In this document: positions 1 through 10,150 of the stretch, piece by piece
Layout: the number at the start of each line of letters is the position of its first letter
How positions within the stretch are numbered: the stretch's first letter is position 1
DNA from: Eonycteris spelaea
Taxonomy: Eukaryota > Chordata > Mammalia > Chiroptera > Pteropodidae
Direction: 5' to 3'
Assembly (NCBI GenBank): GCA_003508835.1
Contig: PUFA01000027.1
Span: forward strand, 1,674,001-1,738,000
DNA: 64,000 nt
Program-made: the position numbers and the translations under genes
The notes under the pieces: generated by a model
Databases searched by the model: none
Seen by the model: the letters and a program-made list of their open reading frames with translations, nothing else
What the model was told of the DNA's origin: nothing

Positions 1-469
1 AATTTTGCAGGTTGGTTAATAAAGTGCCTGGCATGAGCAAGCACTCAATGAACAACTGTAAACTTTATGGCAAAATAGATTTTTAGACATGTGTAGATAT
101 AGCAAACATATAGATAGGTATGTCTATATATTAGATATCAGTTATTCTAACATCAATATTAACACTATTAATAAAAAATTAATGAGTTCAGAATTATATC
201 CTTACCCAGAAAGTTATGCCCTTCTATCAAACAGATCAGCTGTTAGAATCACTCCATAGAAAGTATTCAACAATTTATAAGTCAGTTTGCATAGTTCGAC
301 TTTAGTACACATTGGGAGAAATGATGGTCCCTAGTGATCCTGGCCTCCTGGAATTTATGCCTTTTGTTATCCCTTCTTTTGAGTATGAGCTAGTTTATTT
401 GACTCACTTATAAAAACAGAACATAGCAGAAGTGATGGACTGTCACTTCTGAGAGTAAGTCACAAAGAG

Positions 470-820
470 ATTGTAGCTTCTGTCTTAAATACCTTTTCTT
501 GCTCCCTCTCTACTTGCTTCATGAGAAATAGCTGCCATGTTGTGAAGACCCATATGGCAAAGAACTGATGTTTCTGGCCAAAAGACAATGAGGATCTGAG
601 GCCTACCAACAGCCACATGAGTGAGCTCGAAAGTGGATCATCCCTCCGCCAAGTCTTGAGATGACAGCAGCCCAGGGTGACCTCTTGATTGCAGTCTTAT
701 GAGAGACCCTGAGCCAGCTAAGCTATGCCTGAAGCCCTGAATCACAGAAAATATGAGATAATAAATGTTTGTTGTTTTAAGCCACTAAGTATTGGGGAAA
801 TTTGTCACATGGCAATGCAT
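470..820 (+). mobile_element. MLT1-type LTR (ERVL-MaLR), partial
   Basis: The stretch follows the usual 3' half of MLT1 LTRs: a segment reading gctgccatgttgtgaag, a block about leaving and gathering of signal-like words 'gagagaccctgagccag', then an AATAAA signal embedded in gataataaatgtttgttg and the typical terminal 'ttaagccactaag' motif. The 5' limit is vague and the LTR may begin nearer 320. It is old, with many substitutions, and no internal retroviral sequence is seen. The AATAAA lies on the + strand, so the LTR reads left to right. Confidence 0.7.
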
Positions 821-1106
821 AAATATGTAAATGTCATCAATGTTCCACTTATAAATTCAAGGGTGTGAATTTACCTTTTGAAAGAAGAAAGATGACCATA
901 AAAGAGAATGTATTTCAAAATATTCTTGGGTGAAACCAAAAAACCATAATGGGCTGTCACTTCTGAGAGTGTCACAAAAAGACCAAGGAATAAAATAATT
1001 TGAAATTTATATGAAATACAACTTTTATTGTGCATAAATTTTATTAGAATAGAGTCACAATCATTTGATTAAATTTCATCAATTTAATGATGCTTTAAAT
1101 ATAAAT

Positions 1107-1129
1107 GTAGCCTGATGCTTTCAGGCTAC
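1107..1129. repeat. Short perfect hairpin
   Basis: Two 9-base arms (gtagcctga / tcaggctac) pair perfectly around a 5-base loop. It sits in AT-rich unassigned DNA. No T-run follows in a position that would suggest a terminator, and the context is eukaryotic, so I assign no function. Confidence 0.6.
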
Positions 1130-1189
1130 CATAACAGTATAAGTATAGAGACAGTAAATATAAGCTTAAAAAACATCAAACTTCATGAA

Positions 1190-1285
1190 TTAATTTAATT
1201 AGCATTTAATTAATAGTAAATATAAGCCAAAAATATTTACTATCTGGCCCTTCTTCTTGTAGAAAGAGTTTGCCAACCCCAAGGG
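1190..1285. mobile_element. hAT-type DNA transposon end, fragment
   Basis: The words 'tttactatctggccctt' and 'agtttgccaacccc' match the terminal part shared by many mammalian hAT-Charlie elements (usually tatctggccctttacagaaaaagtttgcc). The opposite terminus is not found nearby, so this is a fragment or an internally deleted copy. Confidence 0.45.
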
Positions 1286-3110
1286 ATAGTCACAAATTAA
1301 TCATGGTAGTCAAAGAGACTTTTATCCTTAGCATTAATGTTCTGGTTTTAAAACAGAGTATTTTCTCCTTGTGTTGGTTAGACTTCTGAAACAAATCACA
1401 GAGTCTCTTAAAAAGAGAGAAATTGTGAGTTCAAGTTAACTGAGAATGGCTAGGTTCAAGGCTTCTCTCAGTTTACATTGTCATCAGGATCCATCTCTTG
1501 GCTCTACTTTTCCTGGATTGTTTTCCATTCTCAGGCACAAACTTTTCACAAGAGGATTGCCAGCAATTCCTGGGATCTTGGTTTCCTTATGTTATTCTAG
1601 AGAAAGGAGTCAGTGTTGTTGTCCCAGTAATCCTACCCGGCATGTTTCAAGTTAGGGAAAGAGGCAGGCGGTGGGAGCAGACATGTTGGCACTTCCTACT
1701 GCAGGAGGTGCTTGAGCAATATGTAAACAGTCAGCTATGCAGTGACAGCAAACCAATCCACCTCCTCTATATATGCACTGAACTTTCACACATTTGCTTT
1801 TTCGTGAAATAACGCGTTCAGTTTCTAGATTTCTCCCTTGTAATTACTTAGTTAACAACAAATACATAATTTGAGTATAGAAAAATTCTAACAAATCAGG
1901 AGATTAAATGATATTCTCTAAATTTTGATAAAACTAGAGTCATCACTTTGACCAACTTTTGACTGGCCTTTTCGAGTTTATGAGAAAAGGTTTGTGCCTT
2001 TTTCTTTCTTTCTTTCTTTTTACGTGTATGTGTTTTTGTTGTTTGTTGTTGTTCAAGAAGGGTAGAAATATACCAATAGTCAGATAAAATATGCATGCTT
2101 TTTTATTTAAGTCTCAATCTTGTATAAGAAAAAAACGAAAGAAAAGAAATACTGCTTTACCTACTCTTGTTCCTCCCGGAATCGTTTTGTTTTTCACCTG
2201 GGATGTTCTCCACAATTTCAGTTAGAATTGGTCTTAGTTCTATTCCCATAGCATTTAACTCTTAGACCAGTATGTGACTGAGCAACTTCCACTTTAATTG
2301 ATCTAATTTGCACACATAATTCTGATGGAATTATTCATTGTAAAGTGCACCTTTGGGCCTTGCAGAATTCTGCCTTTTTTTGTATGAATCCATTGCATTA
2401 ATTTACCTGCAAATTCCTCCTTTCTCTAGAGGCTTCTCTTGGTTATGTAAATACTTTTGTACAGATTTTCCATCACAAACTGCTCTAAAACACTCTCTCT
2501 CTCTCTTTTTTTTTTTTCTGCTTAGATTTGGACATAGGCTTTGGAAGCTTTAGAGTTGCAGTGCTTAATGATCATTTTTCTTCTGATAAATCAGAAATAT
2601 CTGTCATATATCTTATTGATTAATAGCATGATTATTGTAATAAATGCTAAAATGTTGATGCAGAATCATAGTCCTCAACGATCCTAATTTCACTTTCCAA
2701 CACAGTTTAATCTTTAATTTTGGAGGTGTATTAGTAATAGAAATACATGGTTTGTAAGATCCTACCGCAGACTAGTTAGAGTCACAATTGAAGATGGCAA
2801 GAGCTGGAGTGGCAACACAATTTCATTATTTCAATTCTGTGTGGCATTAGTACCTTGTCACTAAAAGCTGTTTCTATGATGCTTAAATTATGATGCTTAG
2901 AGCAGTCTTGTAAATAGGCTAGAGTAAGTGAAAGACCAGTAATATTCAATCTATCAGTCAATATAGCTCACTTTACTATTGAATCATCCTTTATTTGTTC
3001 CGATGTTTCTGTACCTCACAGACTGTCTTAACACAGAGGGCAGGGATTTGTCTGAAATATGAAAGATATTTAATTAACATTTGAGGAGAAAGGGGAAAAG
3101 AATAGGATGA

Positions 3111-3141
3111 AAGGGAGGGAGGAAGGGCAGGAGGGAGGGAG
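3111..3141 (+). repeat. GGGA-rich tract with a G-quadruplex motif
   Basis: Five runs of three G (3113-3115, 3117-3119, 3125-3127, 3133-3135, 3137-3139) are separated by loops of 1, 5, 5 and 1 bases. This satisfies the usual G3N1-7 quadruplex pattern on the + strand. It is a low-complexity purine tract, and no neighbouring gene gives it a role. Confidence 0.7.
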
Positions 3142-3361
3142 AAATTTAACATATGCAAATATGTAACTGTGAATATAAGACTTAGAAAAGAAATCATAAT
3201 CATATTGCAGACATTGCAACTGAACTTAAGTTCAAAAGCTTTATATATAAGCAGAAAAGGCCAATCTTTGGTATAGTACATTACAACTGCCACTCTGAGT
3301 CTTGTGCTATGAGTCTTGTAGAGGGTGTGTACTTTCTCAGGCAAGCAGAAAGCTGGGGGTT

Positions 3362-3372
3362 GGGGGGGGGGG
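3362..3372 (+). repeat. G11 homopolymer
   Basis: An uninterrupted run of eleven G on the + strand, preceded by ttgggggt-like sequence. It is prone to sequencing and replication slippage. Confidence 0.9.
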
Positions 3373-3491
3373 ATGTAATATGTTGCTTTTAACTGGTACA
3401 TGCTGTGTAATACCCACACCTCAGGCTACTTTTTTGACCCTTGATTTTTATTTTAACTCCATTTCTCTTAGCTGGTGGGGAAAGTAACTTC

Positions 3492-3577
3492 ATTCCTTCC
3501 TCCCTTCCTCCCTTCCCTCCTGACTTCTTGACTTCTTGACTTCTTTCCTCCCTCCCTCCTCTTTTTTTCTTTCCCTC
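3492..3577 (+). repeat. Polypyrimidine tract with a gacttctt tandem
   Basis: About 85 bases of almost pure C/T, made of ccttcctccc-like repeats. In its middle, near 3522-3545, an 8-base unit (gacttctt) is repeated three times. A purine-rich tract lies about 370 bases upstream on the same strand (3111-3141). Confidence 0.8.
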
Positions 3578-5845
3578 CTGCTTTTTTCTACCAAAGATAA
3601 ACGATCTTGAAAAGGGCTTAGAACACATACTCCTACTTTATATATTAAATATATTAACTATATATCAAAAAAACTGGTACTTTGTTTCATTTTACAGAAT
3701 TACCATGATTTTTTATACAGCTTATCAGACTTGAATACTTATGATTGATTGACCAGTCATTTCTGATCTGAAGAAAACATTATGAGGCATCAGTTATACT
3801 TAGTAAAATGGACCTGCACTGAATAAACAGGAAACTATAAATTGGTAAAATGTCCTCGTACTGCCTTCTGCTCTATATTGGATTCTATCTTGAAATATTA
3901 ATATTCTGGCTGACAATGTGGTATGACTCATATAGGCTGAATTGAATATGGATGAGTTTTATTAAGGAGCTGAATGATTTGCAGCAAATAAACAGCATCA
4001 TAAATGTTAGCACTTATTCCTGGGACAGAGTAATCATCAGGAAGAGATAGAGCCAATGTATGTATGAGTAAGGAGGCAGTTTGACGTATTACTGGGGAGC
4101 GTCTATATTTAATTTACTTGATGATAGGATGTCATACTCTAAAATCAGAACAGATATCTAAAAGAAAGTTCTCAAGACCCTAAGTTTTACTAGTTTGAAC
4201 ATAACCTATGTGTTAAAATGCATTATCCTCCTGTCTGTCATAAAGAAAGCTCAGGATAATTTTTTCCCATATGGTGCTGTGCATTTAATTCTCTTTAACG
4301 GCATCACCTGAGTATGTATAAAGTCAGTGGTGAAAATGGAAACTACTTACTTTGATGGCATTATTCCTAAATCATTTGTCATTGCCAAAGCTCCACAAAA
4401 CTGCTGGGACCAGATCCTGTTGATAAGTTTTTACATTCTGAACCTGCTACTTTATTTCTAACATGCAATAAAAATGAACTCAATATCTGTAACTTTCATA
4501 TTAGTTTTCTTCTCTGTTAGTAAATGGTTATCTTTAATGTTTACTATGTAGAATGATGATTGTAATAAGCCAGAGGCACTAATCTTCTGCTCCAACCTTC
4601 TTATCATCCAGACACCTTTATGCCCTTCAGCTCTGCTCCTCCACTTGGGGACTTCAAAATGTCAGAAAAGTGCTTTTATTTCTCAGTTGTTAGCTTTGCC
4701 CCTGCCATCCCCTCCAGAAATCTAACCAGAGTCTAGGTCCCCCTTGGCTACTTTTATCTATAAGATAACTCCTAAAGCATAGAAATGATGAGAATAAGAG
4801 AACCAGCCATCATATTCCAACAGTTTAACTTTGGAGTGAATGATTTAGATAGTGTTGCCTCCGATTATATTGCAAATACCAAACATGTTCTGAAGACTTA
4901 GTTTTCTCAAATGTTTTCTCTCTGCTCCCCTGTTTTCTCTCTTCTATTAAACTTAGAATTTTTCACGGGGAAAAAAAGTGATTTTTAAGATCCCTTTTCC
5001 CTCTAGCATCAAGTTGTTTTCCCAAATGTAACATTCATTATTCTTTTAGCTCTAAATTGTCCTTATATGCCTGCCCACGGTAAAATATCAGTAATTGAAA
5101 AGATTCAAATTTTAAGTGACAGAAAATACAGAAAAGGATTTTATTTCTGATAACTAGAAACTGGTAAGGTAGGGACTGTTGCCTATAATTTAGTAATATA
5201 GAATGTTTATTTAAGCCATTAATTCTGACACAATATCCTCAATTTGAGAGAATGTGTTCTTTTTGTTGAATGTTAAAAATGCAACCTAGTGGCATGCCAA
5301 GGTCTGTGAGCTGTGAGCTTATATCAGACATAAGCTATAATTTATTCTTTTAGGAGCTGACAAAAGTTAAAAATAAGATTCTTCTGCATCTGTTGCACAT
5401 TTTAAACACATACTCATTGAACCTGGTAGTTGCTAAGTGTCATGGAAATATTTACTGTGTTTATTTGCTTGTGGAATTGCCAAGGGCAGTGAGCTGAGGA
5501 TAAACCCTAAAATCTGAGACATAGAGAAGTAATTACCTGTTTGCCTCAAAAGCGTATGGAATAAATATGTGAGGAGTTATTATACTGTGTCTCTAAGTAA
5601 TTTTGTTTTCTGAATGATGAGCACATCATGAAGAAAGAATTAAAATCCAAGGGGGAACGGGGAAAAAAGTAGGTAGCAGGCTCATTACATTGTGTTGGAA
5701 GGAAAGATGGGTCTGACTGCCAGTAACAGTCTTAAAAACAAAATAATTGAACAGGTGGGACTGAGGAAGTGGCCTCCTCACATTAGCTCAGACCTGTTAG
5801 ATACATGGGATGAGTTAGCTAATGATGATTATGAGGATGTCAGAA

Positions 5846-5924
5846 GCTATTATTAAATACTTATTTCATGTTAGGCACTACTAAGTCATGTCATCCTGAA
5901 AATAACTCTGTAAGTTAGTACTCA

Positions 5925-5964
<40 letters not shown>

Positions 5965-6040
5965 CATCTCTGTTTAACCAATGCAGAAATTAAGATATGT
6001 AGAGCTGATCCAGGCCACTCAGAGCTAGTATTTGAAATAG
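5846..6040 (-). mobile_element. MIR SINE, reverse orientation, interrupted by (GT)n
   Basis: Read on the minus strand this follows the MIR core. On the + strand one sees tattaaatacttatttcatgttaggcac, then the tail of a 'gaaactgag...' type segment (aatgcagaaattaag) and a 'ccactcagagctagta' block. A (GT)17 microsatellite (5928-5961) has grown inside it. MIRs are ancient, tRNA-derived and inactive. Confidence 0.6.
5928..5961 (+). repeat. (GT)n microsatellite
   Basis: Seventeen uninterrupted GT dinucleotides, inside an ancient MIR. Likely length-polymorphic. Confidence 0.95.
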
Positions 6041-6641
6041 TAATTCTAACTTGCAAGCCCAAATTCATCAATGCTTTAATATAATGCTTCTATAGAAAGA
6101 AATTAAGAGGAACAAAAACAAGCAAAAATTTTTTTAACTATATGAGCAAAGCAGGCACACCATTTTTCTAATTAAAAGTGGTATTCTTGACTTTGATCAG
6201 CCACTTCATTTTGGGTAGTTTTTAGATGTCTCCAAAATCCAGACCCAATTTATCACCATTATGCACAATCTGAAAGAAACCTTGTAAATGGTAGAGAAAA
6301 TTCCAAAGAAGCTCCAAAGGTATTTTAAGTGCCTATAGACATGACAGGCACTCTCCAAGATGACAACTTTGGAGACAAATGTGCCCAGTTGCTTGTTATC
6401 TTTAATACATTGGTCTAAAAAAATCATCATGTTTTACCGACATGACTTTTAGAGAAACCACACATATAAACACCAAGTGAAAAGTACACAATGTATTTAA
6501 AAGTAAACTTTAAATGTGAAAAAGAAAAGCTTAAAATATAAAAAATAAAAACTAAAAGAAAAAATATAGTTAATGCTAATAGAATAAAATCTTTGGTGAG
6601 ATTTTGGTTTACAGAATCATTGCTTTTAAAAAGGTTAAATT

Positions 6642-6643
<2 letters not shown>

Positions 6644-6678
<35 letters not shown>
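6644..6678 (+). repeat. (AC)n microsatellite
   Basis: A run of about seventeen AC dinucleotides inside the L1/HAL1 remnant. Confidence 0.95.
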
Positions 6679-7134
6679 ATGTATGGAGATTGATAACTGA
6701 TAAGTTGAATTGCATTAATATCAGTTAAATGTTCCATGGTAACCCTAGATAAGTTGACAGACAGGTGACAGATTTGCAGAAGGTATTTTCAGTGTTAAAA
6801 ACTTATAAGGATTTCATATCTACAGCATGTGAGGAATTTCTGCAAATCTGCTAGTAAAAGACAACCCAATAAAAATAAACAAAGGAAGAAAATAGGCCCT
6901 TTAAAGGTGAAATCCAGGTTGTTAATAGATATATGAAGAGATTTCTAAAATCTTAAAAGAAATTCAAAATGTAATGATTTACCTTTTTATGATCATCACG
7001 TTAAGAAAAATTTAGAAAATTTGATAACATGAGCAATGATTTAGATAAGGACATGAGGAAGCAAGGATCCTCATCTAGCCCTGTTGGAAGAATAAACCAG
7101 CACAGCCATTTTGGAAGCAATTCAGACATGCTTC

Positions 7135-7530
7135 TCTCCATTGATCAGCCCTTGCTGCATTGTAATCCACTACAAAACCTCAGGGTCTGCATTTTTATTC
7201 CTTATGTGATGGAGTTTCTGCTGGAGCAGCTCTGCTGATCTCCACTGGGCTTTTCATGAATCTGCCACTCGGAGTCAACTCACAACAGGGCCAGGGCTCT
7301 GTTTGAAGCTGCAGGTTTGTTTAGTCTGGGCTCTCATTGTGGGTAGAGCTGAAGTCTTTCCCATCCTCAGATCATCAAACCAGCTGGGGCATGTTCTTGT
7401 CATGGCAATGGCAGAGAAGCAAGAGGGTAGTGGAAACGTGAAAGATGTCTTCATGCTTAAGCTTGGAATTGACACACTGTCACTTCTGCCCATACTCTCT
7501 TGGCCAAAGCAACTTATGTAGTAGGAAGTA
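7135..7530. mobile_element. Unidentified repeat inserted in the L1/HAL1 remnant
   Basis: About 400 bases, richer in GC than the flanks, separate two parts of the L1 remnant. Overlapping open frames on both strands (72 codons each) are mirror images of one another and not genes. The phrases 'gacacactgtcacttctgcc' and 'ttggccaaagcaa' are shared with a common mammalian interspersed repeat that I remember but cannot name. Confidence 0.4.
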
Positions 7531-7736
7531 CACTCTACATTAAGTTAGAATAACTGTCAAGTTACAAGAAAAGTGGTGTGGACACAAGAAAGAGCAAAGA
7601 TTTGGAACCGATAATTCCTTTTACCACCATGCCTTATGATTTAGCCACCCTATTTCTCAATATATATTTCAGAGCAACTTCTCCTCATATCTATAAGGAA
7701 ATAAGTAAAACAGAATTTAAAGCATTGTATCTGATA

Positions 7737-7765
7737 GTTTCCTAACTGCTGGGCAGTTAGGAAAC
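7737..7765. repeat. Perfect 13-bp-arm hairpin
   Basis: The arms gtttcctaactgc and gcagttaggaaac are exact reverse complements with a 3-base loop (tgg). It lies within the 3' part of the ancient L1 remnant, where such a perfect structure is not expected from the L1 consensus. Confidence 0.85.
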
Positions 7766-8110
7766 CCTAACCAGTAGAGCGAATAACTAAAATATGGTAT
7801 ATGCCATTGGGTTAAATACAATGCAGCAGCCATAAATAATTAATTAGATTTAAAAACAGAAGCATAGACTAATCTCAATAACTTAATGCTAATTTTTAAA
7901 AGCAATAAACAATATGAAATTCATTGTGCAACCTTATTTATGTAAATCACATCTACATAACAGTGGATATATTTTAAAGGTACGACTATATCTGCCAAAA
8001 GACGTTCATTAAATAAATGAGAGAGGGTGCCAAAGAGGAAGCAAAGAATAAGACTGAGAATAGGGATTTAAGGGAGAATGGAAAAGTAAAAAAATAAAAC
8101 AAAACTGAGG

Positions 8111-9000
8111 GCTCTGCAGTTGACAGAATTTAATCAAATCAATTTGTAGCCCAGCGATTTTTAAAAGTAAAAAATTTTATAACAAAAGACCCTAAAGAAA
8201 AGATTTTAAAAATGAGCCTAGTACATTGGAAGACTTTGCAAAGAAACAAAATATTTAAGGGTTTTGGAGTTAAAGAGGTTCTGGTTTAAGAAAGGATGTT
8301 CCAGGGAAGAACATGTCACGGTCAAGGCAGGGACAGGAGAAGAATGTGTGAAAATTGTATGGGGCTTGTGGCAGAAATTTAATGAAAGCTTGACAGGGTG
8401 TGACAATAGATGAAAGCATAAGGCAGAGTTTCTTGTAATCTGTCATTGGGGCTTTTATTTTGATTTTTCCACAGTTTTGGAGGCCTTTGGGAGCTCCTGC
8501 AGATAATTAAACAGAACCTGATAAAGACACCCCTAGAAGAGAGATTCTTGCACACTCATGTGCCATTCCACAACCCTTCAGAAGCCGCAGCTATCAGAGG
8601 TTCTCTGACACTCTATAGCTAATTTCGAACATCATCCAGTGTAGACAAGCTGAGACACTGATAATAAGAGAAGTTTTCCAACAGTATTAGGAATTATTCT
8701 CACTCTTGGAATATACAACATAGACAAAAGGTAAAAACAGAACAAAACAAAATCTTTGTTGGCGTTGCAGGGAACAATATCAGCTATTCAACCATTTCAG
8801 GAGAAATTATTGAGGGAAAGCAGATTCTACATGGTTTCCTATTTTATTATCTCAGGGTCACCTAGTACAGCCCCTGCAATTATTAACACCTTTTTTTTTT
8901 TGATTAAAATCTTTCTCCATCAGAAAAATATCCTGGTTTTAAAAACTGTATACTTTTAGTCACTCTTGAAGAAACTGTAAATTAGCAGGGAAAATTATGA
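8111..9000. other. Unassigned noncoding DNA
   Basis: No gene seen. Frames of 62-67 codons are chance. Contains the first copy of a 42-base sequence shared with 11464-11505. Confidence 0.5.
8612..8653. repeat. 42-bp dispersed repeat, copy 1
   Basis: Matches 11464-11505 at 40 of 42 positions in the same orientation. The two differences are C/T and G/A transitions, one of them CpG here against TpG in copy 2. The similarity falls off sharply on both sides. Confidence 0.85.
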
Positions 9001-9009
9001 AGGGTAATT

Positions 9010-9460
9010 TGACAGTGTATGTTGTTTCAGAATGTCAATATTTTTTCACTCAATAATTTAACCCTCAGTAATTTTCTAATTCTAATTTCTAAAGAAATAA
9101 TTAAATATGCACAAAAATATGTGTGCATTAAAAATATTCCTCGTAATCTGATTGTAATAGCAAAAATGAAAAATTAAAGGAATTAGGCATTTTTGTTTGA
9201 TGGACTGCTATTAAGTTGTAAAAAAAATCTTTAAAAATATTTAATAACACGAGAGAAATACTCCAAATATATTGGTACATGGAAAAGTAGGTTATAAATA
9301 CGTACCAAAATTGAGAAAAATCATACTAACATGTTAACATTGTTTATCTTTGATTCTGAGACTACGTGCCAAATAGTTTCTTATTTCTTTCTTTTCCAAA
9401 TTCTCTTGTGATCATTTGCTGCTTTTATAAAGCAAAATAAATAACACATGTTATTTAAAG
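9010..9460 (+). mobile_element. L1M/HAL1-like 3' fragment
   Basis: Sequence order fits an old L1 3' region: 'aaagaaataattaaatatgcacaaaaatatgtgt', then 'ctgattgtaatagcaaaaatg', then 'atatttaataacac' and 'aagtaggttataaatac'. No frame survives. The ends are approximate. Confidence 0.55.
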
Positions 9461-10030
9461 CTATAAAACTGTATTGAATAAATAAGTTAAATAATGCTGA
9501 AACTGGTAATTTAAATAATTCATAATCATGCTTTTTGTTAGTTAAAATATGTGTTTGAATTCCTCCAGAAAATCTTTAAGAATGGAAAATTAGATACATC
9601 TTCAGTCATATTTTGAAAATTGTACAAGAATATGCGAGGTACATATGCTACCCGGCTATAAAGGATTTAATTAAAAGGAAATGACCAAATTAAAAGTGAA
9701 TTTTACATCCTCAGAGAATTTTTAAAAAATTGAAAAGGTAACAAAAACATGTTTTTGCAAAGCGTACTCAAGAACATTTTTCATAAGGGCATTTATTCTA
9801 GCTTACACATTAAGCCTCAGGATGTTTTCACATTCTAATTCACTCCTCACTAGGGCACTTCCCAGAACCAGGTGTGTGTTGTGGTATTTTTAAATAATAG
9901 ATAGTGAAATGAAGAAGAAGCTCACTCTCAAAATTAAGAGGGGAATTTAAAGAAATAAATAAAAGCTATGAAGTTGATGACCGTAACCTATTAAATGCTG
10001 ACCACCTCTGGTTTTCTCTTCTTATCTCTT
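9461..10030. other. Unassigned AT-rich DNA
   Basis: I see no gene or named repeat here. Confidence 0.5.
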
Positions 10031-10034
10031 CCCT

Positions 10035-10074
10035 GTTTTTATTTATTTTTATTTCTATTTATTTATTTATTTAT

Positions 10075-10118
<44 letters not shown>

Positions 10119-10150
10119 TTATTTATTTATTTATTTATTTATTTATTTTA
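10035..10150 (+). repeat. Compound (TTTA)n(TCTA)n(TTTA)n microsatellite
   Basis: A run of tttatt-type units is followed by about eleven tcta/atct units and then about eight more ttta units. The 66-codon frame crossing it (repeating Ile-Tyr-Leu) is a product of the repeat and not a gene. Confidence 0.95.

Larger units (their letters stand above)
1286..5840. other. Mostly unassigned noncoding DNA
   Basis: I recognise no gene here. Open frames are short, and those at 1446-1812 and 2991-3628 are chance frames through AT-rich or pyrimidine-rich DNA. The block 1380-1800 is slightly richer in GC and may be an old L1 3' UTR or another interspersed repeat, but I cannot name it. The purine and pyrimidine tracts near 3.1-3.6 kb are listed separately. 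Confidence 0.5.
6450..8110 (+). mobile_element. Ancient L1/HAL1-like LINE remnant, interrupted
   Basis: Several successive pieces keep the order of an L1 ORF2 3' part: 'gacaacccaataaaaa...' (6860s), 'gaagcaaggatcctcatct...' (7060s), then 'atatggtatatgcc...tacaatgcagc' (7790s). All reading frames are broken, so this is a fossil with no coding capacity. A block at about 7135-7530 does not fit the L1 and looks like a separate insertion. An (AC)17 microsatellite lies in the 5' part. The exact subfamily is not determined. Confidence 0.6.

Noticed and set aside
2991..3419. 142-codon minus-strand frame
   Set aside because: Low-complexity Pro/Ser/Leu text comes from the purine-rich tract. There are no domain or splice signals.
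10035..10150. Possible CRISPR-like or satellite array
   Set aside because: It is a simple compound tetranucleotide repeat without spacers, in a mammalian context.
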